From an uncultured Victivallis sp. (GTDB taxonomy: Bacteria > Verrucomicrobiota > Lentisphaeria > Victivallales > Victivallaceae): DNA of 64,000 bases. Where the stretch lies: the NCBI GenBank assembly GCA_944389895.1, contig CALXOA010000052.1:32553-96552 (forward strand). Reading direction: 5' to 3'. The notes under the pieces are model-generated. The model was not told the origin of the DNA and did not search any database. It worked only from the letters and a program-made list of their open reading frames with translations. Made by a program: the position numbers and the translations under genes. Numbering within the stretch: position 1 is the stretch's first letter; every line of letters begins with the position of its first letter. Shown one piece after another: positions 54,871 to 64,000 of this stretch.

Positions 54871-57800
54871 TTAGTTTTCGCTCGTCTTCTTGACGGTACG
54901 GATATCGAGCCCGAGGCTCTGCATCTCCTTCAACAACACGTTGAAGGATTCCGGCCGACCGGCCTCTAGCACATTCTGCCCCTTGACGATCGACTCATAG
55001 ATCCGGGCACGCCCGGAGACATCATCCGACTTGACCGTCAGCATCTCCTGCAGATTGTACGCCGCGCCATAGGCCTCAAGCGCCCACACCTCCATTTCAC
55101 CGAAACGCTGACCGCCGTGCTGCGCCTTGCCGCCGAGCGGCTGCTGAGTCACCAGCGAGTAGGGACCGACCGCACGGGCATGGATTTTGTTCGCAACCAG
55201 ATGGTCCAGCTTCAGCATGTAGATCTGGCCCACCATAACGCGCTGATCGAATTTGTCCCCGGTGCGGCCGTCATAAACGTCGGCCTTGCCGTCATAGACC
55301 CATTCGCCGGCCTCATTCTGCTTGAAACCCCAATGATAGTCATGGCCCTCTCTGGCGGTGAAGGCATCGTTGCCCTTCTTCATCAGCTCGATGATTTCGT
55401 TTTCGCTGATACCGTCGAACACCGGAGTGGCCGCCTTGATGCCGAGCATCTTGGCCGCCCAGCCGAGGTGGGTTTCAAGCACCTGGCCGATGTTCATGCG
55501 GCTCGGCACGCCGAGCGGATTGAGCACGATATCGACCGGAGTGCCATCCTCGAGGAACGGCATGTCCTCAACCGGAACGATCCGCGAAACGATACCCTTG
55601 TTTCCGTGACGGCCGGCCATCTTGTCACCGACCTGCAGTTTGCGCTTGCAACCGACATAGACCTTGACGCGCTTGATCACTCCGGATTCGGCCGCATCGG
55701 CGGCGTCACCGCTGTTGGCAAGCCGGCGACGTTTCTCCTCGTTCTCCTCGAACTGCGGGACAAACGAATTGATGATCTCGCTGATCGTCTTCTTGAGATC
55801 GCAATCCTCCATGCTCCAGCAATCGTAGTGGGTCGCAAGTTTCTGAATCGAACTCTTGGTGACCTTGCGATTGGAACTGATCAGGATCGCATTCTCGCGC
55901 GACGGCGACATGTCGAAGATCGGATAAGGCAGCTTGATCCCGAGCAGCACGTCGGCAAGGCGATTGGTCAGATCCTCCACCAGACCGTTGTAGATGTCGC
56001 GGCAATCGTTCTTCAGCAGCTTCTCCTGCCGCTTCGCCTCACTCTTGGTCTGAGCGGCACGGGCGGGATCCTTGGCGTATTCGGTGCGGATATCCATCAC
56101 GATACCGCCCTTTCCGCTGGAGACCATCAAACTCGAATCCTTGACATCCGCCGCCTTTTCACCGAAGATCGCCCGCAACAGACGTTCTTCCGGCGCAAGT
56201 TCGGTTTCGCTCTTCGGCGTGATCTTGCCGACCAGGATGTCGCCCGGTTTGACTTCGGCACCCTCGTAGACGACACCGCGGCTGTCGAGATTTCGCAATG
56301 CATCCTCGCTGACGTTCGGAATGTCGCGGGTGATCTCCTCCGGACCAAGTTTCGTCTCACGGCTGGTGATCTCAAATTCATCCACATGGACACTGGTATA
56401 GACATCCTCCTTGACCAACCGCTCGGAGACGATGATCGCGTCTTCGAAGTTGTACCCGCACCACGGCATGAATGCGACCAGCACGTTGCGCCCGAGCGCC
56501 AGCTCTCCGCCCTGCGTCGCAGCACCGTCGGCAAGGACATCACCCTTTTTGACGGCGGTTCCCCGCAATACCACCGGACGCTGATTCACACAGGTGCCCG
56601 CATTGCTGCGCAGATATTTGTAGAGCCTGTAATACTGGTAGGAACTCTTCGGCGCATCGGCGGCCGGCATTTCGCCGTCCGGCGTCACGACGATGTGTTC
56701 GGAACAGACTTCAGCGACAATACCGTCTGCCTTCGCTGTGACCACCGCACGGGAGTCGCGGGCGATCCGGGCCTCAAGACCGGTACCGACGTAGGGAGCC
56801 TCCGGCATCAGAAGCGGAACCGCCTGACGCTGCATGTTCGACCCCATCAACGCACGGTTCGCGTCATCGTGCTCAAGGAACGGAATGATACCTGCCGCCG
56901 CGCTGACCAGCTGCTTCGGCGACACGTCCATATACTGCACCTCTTCGCGCGGATGCTCTTCGGATTCCCCGCGATAACGGCTCATGATCATCGGGCGGAT
57001 GAAACGATTCTCCTCATCAAGCAACGCGTTTGCCTGCGCGATCACGAACTGCTCCTCCTTGTCGGCAGTCAGATAATCAATCTGGTCCGTGACGCGCCCG
57101 TCGATCACCTTGCGGTACGGAGTTTCGAGGAAACCGTACTCGTCAATGATCGCGTAGAGCGACATGGAGCTGATCAGACCGATGTTCGGCCCTTCCGGCG
57201 TCTCGATCGGACAGATACGGCCGTAATGGCTGGAATGAACGTCGCGCACTTCAAATCCGGCACGTTCACGCGACAGACCGCCGGGCCCCAGCGCGGAGAG
57301 GCGGCGCTTATTGGTCAGCTCGCTCAACGGATTGGTCTGATCCATGAACTGCGAAAGCTGGCTGCGGGCGAAAAAGTCACGGATCACACCGGCAAATGCC
57401 TTCGGATTGACCAGCTTGGAAGGTGTGACATTCTGCTCGTCAAAAGTCATGCGTTCCCGCACGAGACGCTCCGTCCGGAGCAATCCGGCACGGCACTGGT
57501 TCTGCAGGAGTTCACCGACCGTACGGACACGACGGGCTCCCAGGTGGTCGATATCATCCACCTGACCACCGACGTGACGCAGCTTGATCAACATCTTTGT
57601 CGCCGCCATCAGATCCCGTGGATCGAGGACACGCAGGCTCAGCGGAATGTCCTGTTTCAACCGCTCATTGAGCTTGTAGCGCCCCACCGCGCCGAGATCG
57701 TAACGGCGATTGTCAAAGAAGAGCCGTTTGATCAGCAGCTTGGCGTTGTTGATGTTCGGCGGATCTCCGGGCCGCATGCGCCGGTAAATCTCCTTGAGGG

Positions 57801-58692
57801 CATCCTCCTCATTGCGGGCGGGATCCTTGCGCAGGCAACCGATGAGATAGTTGTCGCCTTCGGCGATGTAAGCGAGTTCGACCTCCTTGATACCGGCATC
57901 GACAAGCTGTTTCAGATGGTTTTCGTTGAGCTGAACCAGCTCGTCAATCACCAGCACATCATCCTCGGTGGTGATGTCGTCAACGGTGTAGAAACCGGAG
58001 AGATCCTTCTGCTTGAGCAGCGAAGCGACCGTGTGCTTCTTCACCTCGTAGCACTCCGCGAGGATATCGCGGTTGGTCGGGTAGCCGATCGCGCGCAGGA
58101 AAGTCGTGATGTAGAACTTCCGGCGGCGGCGGCGGCGATCGAGATAGATATAGATGAAATCGTTGATGTCGAACTGCACATCCATCCAGGATCCCCGGTC
58201 GGGAATGATCCGGTAGGAGTAGAGCGTCCGTCCCGAAGTATGCCGGGTCTTCTCAAAGCAGATTCCGGGAGAACGATGCAACTGGCTGATGATCACCCGT
58301 TCGGCGCCGTTGATCACAAAGGTCCCCTGTTCGGTCATGATCGGAATGTCGCCCATATAGACACGTTCGGGCACTTCCGCACCGTTGACCTTCAGCAGAA
58401 AATCGACATAGAGGGGAGCATCGTAAATCTTGCCGTCCTTGATGCAGTCGACGACATCACCCTTCTGGTCGGAATTTCCGATCTCGTAGGAGACGAACTC
58501 GAGAGACATCTGCTTGTCAAAGCTTTCGATCGGGAAAATCTCGTTGAAAACCTCCTGAAGCCCTATATTCCTGCGCTCGGCCGGAGGCACGTCACGCTGC
58601 AGAAAATCGCGGTAGGAGTCAACCTGGAGGCCGATCAAATCCGGAATTTCAAGCACATCCCGGAGCTTCCCAAAATTAATTCGTTTTGCCAT
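54871..58692 (-). CDS. rpoB: RNA polymerase beta subunit
   Basis: 1273 aa from an ATG at 58692; the frame extending to 58773 runs into a T-rich leader and is rejected. The N-terminus is MAKRINFGKLRDVLEIPDLI. The rifampicin-binding region reads SQLSQFMDQTNPLSELTNKR, then RLSALGPGGLSRERAGFEVR. Later segments include GRHGNKGIVSRIVPVEDMPF and the C-terminal GQRFGEMEVWALEAYGA clamp motif. Asn461 occupies the position of E. coli His526 and Thr that of Asn518. These are wild-type states here but are known to affect rifampicin binding when they occur in other bacteria. Confidence 0.99.
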   Translation of the reverse strand: MAKRINFGKLRDVLEIPDLIGLQVDSYRDFLQRDVPPAERRNIGLQEVFNEIFPIESFDKQMSLEFVSYEIGNSDQKGDVVDCIKDGKIYDAPLYVDFLLKVNGAEVPERVYMGDIPIMTEQGTFVINGAERVIISQLHRSPGICFEKTRHTSGRTLYSYRIIPDRGSWMDVQFDINDFIYIYLDRRRRRRKFYITTFLRAIGYPTNRDILAECYEVKKHTVASLLKQKDLSGFYTVDDITTEDDVLVIDELVQLNENHLKQLVDAGIKEVELAYIAEGDNYLIGCLRKDPARNEEDALKEIYRRMRPGDPPNINNAKLLIKRLFFDNRRYDLGAVGRYKLNERLKQDIPLSLRVLDPRDLMAATKMLIKLRHVGGQVDDIDHLGARRVRTVGELLQNQCRAGLLRTERLVRERMTFDEQNVTPSKLVNPKAFAGVIRDFFARSQLSQFMDQTNPLSELTNKRRLSALGPGGLSRERAGFEVRDVHSSHYGRICPIETPEGPNIGLISSMSLYAIIDEYGFLETPYRKVIDGRVTDQIDYLTADKEEQFVIAQANALLDEENRFIRPMIMSRYRGESEEHPREEVQYMDVSPKQLVSAAAGIIPFLEHDDANRALMGSNMQRQAVPLLMPEAPYVGTGLEARIARDSRAVVTAKADGIVAEVCSEHIVVTPDGEMPAADAPKSSYQYYRLYKYLRSNAGTCVNQRPVVLRGTAVKKGDVLADGAATQGGELALGRNVLVAFMPWCGYNFEDAIIVSERLVKEDVYTSVHVDEFEITSRETKLGPEEITRDIPNVSEDALRNLDSRGVVYEGAEVKPGDILVGKITPKSETELAPEERLLRAIFGEKAADVKDSSLMVSSGKGGIVMDIRTEYAKDPARAAQTKSEAKRQEKLLKNDCRDIYNGLVEDLTNRLADVLLGIKLPYPIFDMSPSRENAILISSNRKVTKSSIQKLATHYDCWSMEDCDLKKTISEIINSFVPQFEENEEKRRRLANSGDAADAAESGVIKRVKVYVGCKRKLQVGDKMAGRHGNKGIVSRIVPVEDMPFLEDGTPVDIVLNPLGVPSRMNIGQVLETHLGWAAKMLGIKAATPVFDGISENEIIELMKKGNDAFTAREGHDYHWGFKQNEAGEWVYDGKADVYDGRTGDKFDQRVMVGQIYMLKLDHLVANKIHARAVGPYSLVTQQPLGGKAQHGGQRFGEMEVWALEAYGAAYNLQEMLTVKSDDVSGRARIYESIVKGQNVLEAGRPESFNVLLKEMQSLGLDIRTVKKTSEN

Positions 58693-59099
58693 TACCCTGC
58701 TCGCTGTTGATGGTTGATATGAAAAAGTAAAAAAATATTCAAAAAAAATATTCAAAAAAATCAGGGCTCCCAACCGCAGAAAATCGACGGCTGAGGAGAA
58801 ACACGCCTGAAATACCTGTAGTCAAGACACAAAGAATCCGACCCGGTGACAAAAAACCACATCACCGGTATCGGAAACCAGAACATTTTCCCGAAAAAAA
58901 GGGAATTTTTTTCGATGCGCGCTGCCGACAAAAAACCACATCGGCACCCACGCCCGCCTCCGGAGCCTCCGACAAAAGTCCACATCGGCAGCAAAACCGG
59001 AAAGCTGAAACATTCAATCCATCCGTCGTCCGGGAATGATCCGGAGACGAAACAACGGCGTGAGGCGCTCTCACGCCTCCGCCGTTCAGAAAAGCCGGA
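58693..59099 (-). other. rplL-rpoB intergenic region with a three-member hairpin family
   Basis: 407 bp without an ORF. Read on the minus strand, three hairpins present the same 12-nt loop. 58843-58868 has a 7-bp stem and loop TGTGGTTTTTTG. 58923-58946 has a 6-bp stem of different sequence and the identical loop. 58969-58988 has a 4-bp stem and loop TGTGGACTTTTG. A TTCCC-N8-GGGAA hairpin with a T-rich loop lies between the first two (~58888-58905). Next to rpoB, the leader is T-rich with AATATT repeats (58726-58760). Nothing here resembles a coding sequence. Confidence 0.7.
59054..59086 (-). terminator. strong hairpin after rplL: attenuator or RNase III-type site
   Basis: AACGGCG...CGCCGTT and AGGCG...CGCCT form a long stem with a small asymmetric bulge, 13 bases after the rplL stop. 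No T-run follows, so partial termination or processing, as between rplL and rpoB of E. coli, is more likely than full termination. Confidence 0.65.
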
Positions 59100-59489
59100 T
59101 TACTTGACCTCGACTTTGGCGCCGGCCGCTTCGAGCTGGGCCTTGATCTTCTCGGCCTCGTCCTTGCCGATAGCCTCCTTGATCGGCTTCGGAGCACCTT
59201 CAACGAGGTCCTTCGCTTCCTTCAGCCCGAGACCGGTGATGGCGCGCACCTCTTTGATGACTCCAACCTTCTTGGCGGCGTCGAAGCCGGCCAGGATCAC
59301 GTCGAACTCAGTCTTCTCCTCAGCCGGAGCAGCAGCGGCGGCGGCCGGAGCGGCAGCGGCAACGGCGACCGGGGCAGCAGCGCTCACACCGAGACGCTCT
59401 TCCAGGGTCTTGACCAGCTTGGAGAGTTCCAGAACGGTCAGGTTCTCGACGTAGGAAACGAATTCTTCCATTTTGTTTTCTTCCGACAT
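59100..59489 (-). CDS. rplL: 50S ribosomal protein L7/L12
   Basis: 129 aa from an ATG at 59489, placed eight bases after GGAGG; the upstream ATG at 59504 lies within that ribosome site. The N-terminal dimerisation domain ([20 protein letters not shown]) is joined by an Ala/Pro hinge to the C-terminal factor-binding domain ([40 protein letters not shown]). It recruits translation GTPases to the stalk. Confidence 0.98.
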   Translation of the reverse strand: MSEENKMEEFVSYVENLTVLELSKLVKTLEERLGVSAAAPVAVAAAAPAAAAAAPAEEKTEFDVILAGFDAAKKVGVIKEVRAITGLGLKEAKDLVEGAPKPIKEAIGKDEAEKIKAQLEAAGAKVEVK

Positions 59490-59521
59490 CTTAAATGCCT
59501 CCATTGGTAATTCTAGTTAAC

Positions 59522-60043
59522 TTACTGTTTTTCAACTTTGTCTTTGTACGCGTTGAGCACATTCAGAATGCTCGCCGCCTTGGCATTGAGAACCGAGACC
59601 AGATTCCGCGACGGAGCCTGGAGAACGCCGAGCAACATCGCCTGAAGAACCGGCTTCGAGGGCAGCTCAGCCAGGTTGGCGACCTCGGCGGGAACGAGAA
59701 CCGCTCCATCCAGGTAGCCGCCTTTGGCGCTCAGCTTATCGTTTTTCTTGCCGAAATCGAGCAGCACTTTGGCAACCGCGCTGCAATCACCCTTTCCGCT
59801 GACCAGTGCAGTCCCGAGAGTAAGATCGATCTTATCCAGACCATCGATCTGCAGCAGTTCACCCGCTTTCTTGATCAGAGAGTTCTTCAGAACGTGACAG
59901 GTCGCATTCTGCGCCGCCAACTGACCGCGAAGCTCGGAAAGTTCCTTGACCTTGAGGCCCGCAAACGAGACGAAGTAAACGTAGTCGGCGCCGCCGATCA
60001 TTTCGCTGATCTGTTTGACCAGAAACTGTTTTTCGCTTCTCAT
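59522..60043 (-). CDS. rplJ: 50S ribosomal protein L10
   Basis: 173 aa. [40 protein letters not shown] and NSLIKKAGE are canonical, with a C-terminal helix for L7/L12 dimers. Its ATG overlaps the rplA stop by four bases (ATGA), so there is no rplA-rplJ spacer and no room for an L10 leader of the E. coli type. Confidence 0.97.
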   Translation of the reverse strand: MRSEKQFLVKQISEMIGGADYVYFVSFAGLKVKELSELRGQLAAQNATCHVLKNSLIKKAGELLQIDGLDKIDLTLGTALVSGKGDCSAVAKVLLDFGKKNDKLSAKGGYLDGAVLVPAEVANLAELPSKPVLQAMLLGVLQAPSRNLVSVLNAKAASILNVLNAYKDKVEKQ

Positions 60044-60747
60044 TCCTTGGCCCTCACCAGTTCCTTGACATTGATTTTGACCCCGGGGGTCATCGTCGCC
60101 GAAATCGTGCAGGAGAGGATATAGGCACCCTTGGCAGTGGTCGGTTTGGCCTTGTTGAGGGCTTCGACGATCACATCGAAGTTCTCCTTGAGCGCTTCCG
60201 CGGAGAAGGAGAGCTTGCCGAAAGGCACATGCACACAGGCACCGCGGTCGGCACGAAATTCGGCACGTCCCGCCTTCGCTTCACGCACCGCATTTCCGAC
60301 CTGATCGGTAACCGTCCCGGTCTTCGGGTTCGGCATCAGTCCGCGAGGACCAAGCTGACGACCGAGAGGACGAACCAGACGCATCGCATCCGGAGTGGCG
60401 ATCAGGATGTCGAACTCCTGCCAGCCGTCCTTGATCTTCTGTACAATATCCTCGTAACCGACAAAGTCGGCGCCGGCATCCCGGGCTTCCTGCCCGAGCG
60501 CACCATCGGCGACAACCGCCACACGGACGGTCTTGCCGGTCCCCCGCGGCAATGCAACCGCGCCGCGGACCGTCTGATCGGACTTGCGCGGATCCACGCC
60601 GAGCTTGAACGCGACTTCAGCCGTCTGATCGAACTTCACAGCAGGAAACCCCTTCAGAAGTTCGATCGCCTCCGCCACGCCGTAACGCTTCAGCGAGTCA
60701 AAGCCGGCAACCCCGACCTGTTTTTTGTAAAGCTTACTTCTACGCAT
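60040..60747 (-). CDS. rplA: 50S ribosomal protein L1
   Basis: 235 aa. [60 protein letters not shown] and the terminal [20 protein letters not shown] are canonical. L1 forms the mobile stalk at the E site and in many bacteria represses its own operon by binding a leader before rplK. It overlaps rplK by eight bases. Confidence 0.97.
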   Translation of the reverse strand: MRRSKLYKKQVGVAGFDSLKRYGVAEAIELLKGFPAVKFDQTAEVAFKLGVDPRKSDQTVRGAVALPRGTGKTVRVAVVADGALGQEARDAGADFVGYEDIVQKIKDGWQEFDILIATPDAMRLVRPLGRQLGPRGLMPNPKTGTVTDQVGNAVREAKAGRAEFRADRGACVHVPFGKLSFSAEALKENFDVIVEALNKAKPTTAKGAYILSCTISATMTPGVKINVKELVRAKE

Positions 60748-61168
60748 CGACCACCTCGATTCCCATGCTGCGCGCGGTTCCTTCGATGATGCGCATCGCC
60801 GCTTCCTCGCTCCTCGCGTTCATGTCATCCTTCTTGATCTGAACGATTTCACGGATCTGCGCGCGGGTGACTTTGCCGGCCTTTTCAGTACCGGGCTTCT
60901 TCGCCGCGGAAGCCACCCCGGCCGCCTTCTTGAGCAGGACGGCCGCCGGAGGCGACTTGCAGATGAACGTGAACGACCGGTCCTGGTAGACCGTGATCAC
61001 GACAGGAATAACCATACCGCTCTGGGATTGAGTGGCGGCATTGAACTGCTTACAGAACTCCATGATGTTGCAGCCGGCCGAGCCAAGGGCGGGACCGATC
61101 GGCGGCGCCGGGTTCGCGGCGCCCGCCGGAATCTGCAACCGGATCAGGCCTGTAACCTTCTTTGCCAT
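60740..61168 (-). CDS. rplK: 50S ribosomal protein L11
   Basis: 142 aa from an ATG at 61168. [40 protein letters not shown] and [20 protein letters not shown] are canonical, with the Pro-rich N-terminal helix bound by thiostrepton intact. L11 forms the GTPase-associated centre with 23S rRNA. Confidence 0.98.
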   Translation of the reverse strand: MAKKVTGLIRLQIPAGAANPAPPIGPALGSAGCNIMEFCKQFNAATQSQSGMVIPVVITVYQDRSFTFICKSPPAAVLLKKAAGVASAAKKPGTEKAGKVTRAQIREIVQIKKDDMNARSEEAAMRIIEGTARSMGIEVVDA

Positions 61169-61195
61169 GATTGAAATTCCTTTTTCCGATTCCAA

Positions 61196-61226
61196 GGTGG
61201 TCCGGATTGGCAGGTACCCCGCCACC
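61196..61226 (-). promoter_or_regulatory. candidate L1-binding leader upstream of rplK
   Basis: On the minus strand GGTGG (61222-61226) pairs with CCACC (61196-61200), enclosing a smaller CGGG/CCTG stem and an unpaired AATCCGGA side. This matches the general form of L1 autoregulatory leaders between nusG and rplK. The strength of the assignment is moderate. Confidence 0.5.
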
Positions 61227-61266
61227 AGAGAATCCTACAACCTTCTACTAAAGTACCGGACGCGCC

Positions 61267-61848
61267 TCAAACGGTGCGTTCGACCTGCCAGAACTCCAAA
61301 TCCACCGGAGTGGAACGACCGAACATCGACACCATCAGCTTGAGCTTGCCGCGGACATCGTCGATCTCCTGAATCGCCCCTTCGCTTCCCTCAAATACCC
61401 CATCCTTGATCCGGACGACCTCGCCGACCTCAAACGGGATCTTGATCGACGCGGCCGCATTCCCTTCGGGCTGGACCCGCATCAGATCGTCAACCTCGCT
61501 CTGCGACAGCGGGATCGGCTTGTTCGCTCCGCCGAGAAAGCCGAGCACACCCTGCACGTTGCGCACAAAGTACCAGGCCTTTTCATTGATCATGCCGAGA
61601 TCGTCGTAGAGATCCATGCGCACAAGAATATAACCGGGAAAGAACTTACGCGTCGTTGTCGTCTTCTTCCCCTGACGGACTTCCGCAACCTTCTCAACCG
61701 GAATGAAAGCGTCATACACCGGAACCTGATCCCCGACCTGAAGTTGACGCAGGATCGTATCACGAACTTTGTTTTCGTGGCCGGAAAGCGTGTGAACCAC
61801 AAACCACTGTCCGCGGTTGTCGCGCTCGGTATCTGTCGATTCGCTCAT
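61267..61848 (-). CDS. nusG: transcription antitermination factor NusG
   Basis: 193 aa. The NGN domain begins QWFVVHTLSGHENKVRDTIL and includes KFFPGYILVRMDLYDDLGMI and WYFVRNVQGVLGFLGG. The KOW domain is PFEVGEVVRIKDGVFEGSEG. It binds the RNA polymerase clamp and couples it to ribosomes or Rho. It follows secE after 24 bp. Confidence 0.98.
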   Translation of the reverse strand: MSESTDTERDNRGQWFVVHTLSGHENKVRDTILRQLQVGDQVPVYDAFIPVEKVAEVRQGKKTTTTRKFFPGYILVRMDLYDDLGMINEKAWYFVRNVQGVLGFLGGANKPIPLSQSEVDDLMRVQPEGNAAASIKIPFEVGEVVRIKDGVFEGSEGAIQEIDDVRGKLKLMVSMFGRSTPVDLEFWQVERTV

Positions 61849-61872
61849 GATTCTCTCTTATACCCGTTAAAA

Positions 61873-62115
61873 CTAGCCAACCGTTACCAGACGGATCAAT
61901 TCCATCGCCACATAGTCGACACCGGCAACAAACAAAGCCAGTATGGCGATGGCCACCACCACCAGCACGGTCGATTCAAAAAGCTGCTGCCGATTCGGCC
62001 AGGTACAGCGGCCAAGTTCGGCCATCGTCTCGGAAATAAAGCGCCGGATCTTCCCCATAAACGAATCATAACCGGAAATTCCGGCATTCGAACTGCGCTT
62101 CTGCCCTTTCTCCAT
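61873..62115 (-). CDS. secE: preprotein translocase subunit SecE
   Basis: 80 aa, the compact one-membrane-segment form. An amphipathic helix (GKIRRFISETMAELGRCTWP) with the conserved WP precedes the single membrane helix (STVLVVVAIAILALFVAGVD). It clamps SecY in the translocon. It lies between tRNA-Trp and nusG, the classic arrangement. Confidence 0.95.
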   Translation of the reverse strand: MEKGQKRSSNAGISGYDSFMGKIRRFISETMAELGRCTWPNRQQLFESTVLVVVAIAILALFVAGVDYVAMELIRLVTVG

Positions 62116-62154
62116 AATCCTGTTACCCGCCTGACTGTTAAAATGAGAAAAAAC

Positions 62155-62231
62155 TGGCAGGAGAGGTGAGGCTCGAACTCACGACCTGCGGTTTTGGAGA
62201 CCGCCGCTCTAGCCAACTGAGCTACTCTCCT
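62155..62231 (-). tRNA. trpT: tRNA-Trp (CCA anticodon)
   Basis: 77 nt. The 7-bp acceptor AGGAGAG/CTCTCCT, D arm, T arm with GTTCGAG, and anticodon loop CTCCAAA (anticodon CCA) are all present. The 3' CCA is genomically encoded. It lies between rpmG and secE. Confidence 0.97.
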
Positions 62232-62255
62232 GTCAACACAGGGAAAACAACCGCC

Positions 62256-62408
62256 TCAGCGCGTTTCCTTGTGAATCGTATGCTTGCGCTCAAACTTGCA
62301 ATACTTCTTCTTTTCGATGCGATCCGGAGTGTTGCGTTTTTCCTTCATCGACGTATAATTCCGCCGCTTACACTCGGTGCACTCGAGAATGATCAATTCG
62401 CGTGCCAT
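62256..62408 (-). CDS. rpmG: 50S ribosomal protein L33
   Basis: 50 aa, translated by hand because the gene is too short for ordinary ORF cut-offs. The N-terminus is [19 protein letters not shown] CxxC pair (CTEC) is followed by [16 protein letters not shown], so the second zinc half is C-x4-H instead of CxxC. A zinc-dependent or partly zinc-dependent L33 is likely. It lies 24 bp upstream of tRNA-Trp and downstream of tuf, the usual place for rpmG. Confidence 0.95.
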   Translation of the reverse strand: MARELIILECTECKRRNYTSMKEKRNTPDRIEKKKYCKFERKHTIHKETR

Positions 62409-62436
62409 TATCCAAACCTGATATTTACATGATTAT

Positions 62437-62464
62437 CCCGAACCGCCGTTATCGGCGGTCCGGG
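62437..62464 (-). terminator. 12-bp hairpin between tuf and rpmG
   Basis: CCCGGACCGCCG and CGGCGGTTCGGG pair fully, with one G-U pair, around an ATAA loop. No T-run follows. It could terminate or process the tuf transcript before rpmG and secE. Confidence 0.5.
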
Positions 62465-62484
62465 ACATTTACCGCGAGATGAAA

Positions 62485-63681
<1,197 letters not shown>

Positions 63682-63733
63682 TTTTCCCTCCTGAAAGGTT
63701 TAGAGTTCTCTCTCTTTTCTGCCTTTTTAAATA

Positions 63734-63809
63734 TGGAGCCTACATCCGGACTTGAACCGGAGACCTCATCCTTACCAAGGATGTGCTCTACCGACTGAGC
63801 TATGTAGGC
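63734..63809 (-). tRNA. tRNA-Thr (GGU anticodon)
   Basis: 76 nt. Acceptor GCCTACA/TGTAGGC, anticodon stem CATCC/GGATG with loop TTGGTAA (anticodon GGT), T loop GTTCAAG, and encoded 3' CCA. It lies about 50 bases upstream of tuf. Confidence 0.97.
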
Positions 63810-63916
63810 ATATCGTTCCTTCGCCTCCCGGCCACAAGACAACAAAAGGCGACAGATCTTTACAATACACCGCCTTCACCGTTTTGCAAACCGGAAACTG
63901 CAAAAAACGGAATAAA

Positions 63917-64000
63917 TGGTACTCGGGGGGGGACTTGAACCCCCAAGGATTACTCCATATGGACCTCAACCATACGCGTCTGCCAATTCCGCCACCCGAG
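63917..64000 (-). tRNA. tRNA-Leu (GAG anticodon), 5' end one base outside the window
   Basis: Acceptor 3' strand CCCGAGT with A and encoded CCA, T arm, a long variable arm, and anticodon stem TATGG/CCATA with loop TTGAGGT (anticodon GAG). The 5' acceptor strand matches through the last base of the window. Only the first nucleotide is missing. Confidence 0.95.

Noticed and set aside
55117..58710. 1197-codon open frame on the plus strand across rpoB
   Set aside because: It is the antisense shadow of rpoB in GC-rich DNA, with low-complexity His/Asp/Arg-rich translation and no motifs. Similar shadows oppose rpoC (50359-52743) and fusA (46866-49397).
58841..58992. Repeated units before rpoB considered as a CRISPR array
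   Set aside because: Only three short, unevenly spaced units with varying stems, no spacers of constant length and no cas genes.

Overview
This window reads as a chromosomal segment of a GC-rich, diderm, glycan-degrading bacterium, most likely Lentisphaerota (Victivallis-like) or a close PVC relative. The evidence is the mixture of sulfatases, large secreted glycoside hydrolases and a heparinase-type lyase without any SusC/SusD pair. Stand-alone pseudopilins with a C-terminal H-x(10-11)-DGH motif sit inside the glycan operons, two ADP-ribosylglycohydrolase-family proteins are present, and there is an MlaA-type outer-membrane lipoprotein. The taxon is inferred from gene content only. Lengths, starts and motifs below were read from the sequence; family names rest on recognised motifs, not on database searches.

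Layout. 0.1-3.2 kb: an ADP-ribosylglycohydrolase-family protein, an unrecognised protein and a YjbQ-family protein. 3.4-8.2 kb: two tandem PilT-type ATPases, signal peptidase I and a short UvrC. 8.2-13.7 kb: a GntR-type regulator, an MlaA lipoprotein fused to an alpha/beta hydrolase domain, a GH63-like glycosidase and a small lipoprotein. 14-16.7 kb: two translationally coupled sulfatases. 17-18.6 kb: an ECF sigma factor, a zinc-binding membrane anti-sigma factor and a periplasmic coiled-coil protein.

18.6-34.7 kb is a two-armed glycan locus. The minus arm is lacI, pseudopilin, heparinase-like lyase, GH2, read from a promoter overlapped by a perfect 14-bp palindrome. A divergent AraC regulator faces the plus arm: ADP-ribosylglycohydrolase-family protein, domain-permuted GH3 with a CBM6-like insert, pseudopilin, GH5. 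34.8-44 kb holds dacA, leuA and larB (one minus-strand run), murD, a DUF3793 protein with paired TTAG-N6-CTAA boxes, a zinc-ribbon Ser/Thr kinase, a GIN-domain (DUF2807) protein, a cytidine-deaminase-like protein and a GNAT acetyltransferase.

44-64 kb is a long minus-strand information-processing cluster. In transcription order it is tRNA-Leu, tRNA-Thr, tuf, rpmG (only 50 codons), tRNA-Trp, secE, nusG, rplK, rplA, rplJ, rplL, rpoB, rpoC, rpsL, rpsG, fusA, rpsJ, rplC, rplD, rplW, rplB, rpsS. It stops at a terminator after rpsS, so rplV-rpsC and the rest of the S10/spc genes must lie elsewhere. The 407-bp rplL-rpoB gap holds a strong hairpin and three hairpins that share a 12-nt loop on different stems.

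The strongest leads are the MlaA-hydrolase fusion, the hairpin family upstream of rpoB, the pseudopilins embedded in glycan operons, the paired boxes near the DUF3793 gene, and an Asn at the RpoB position equivalent to E. coli His526.
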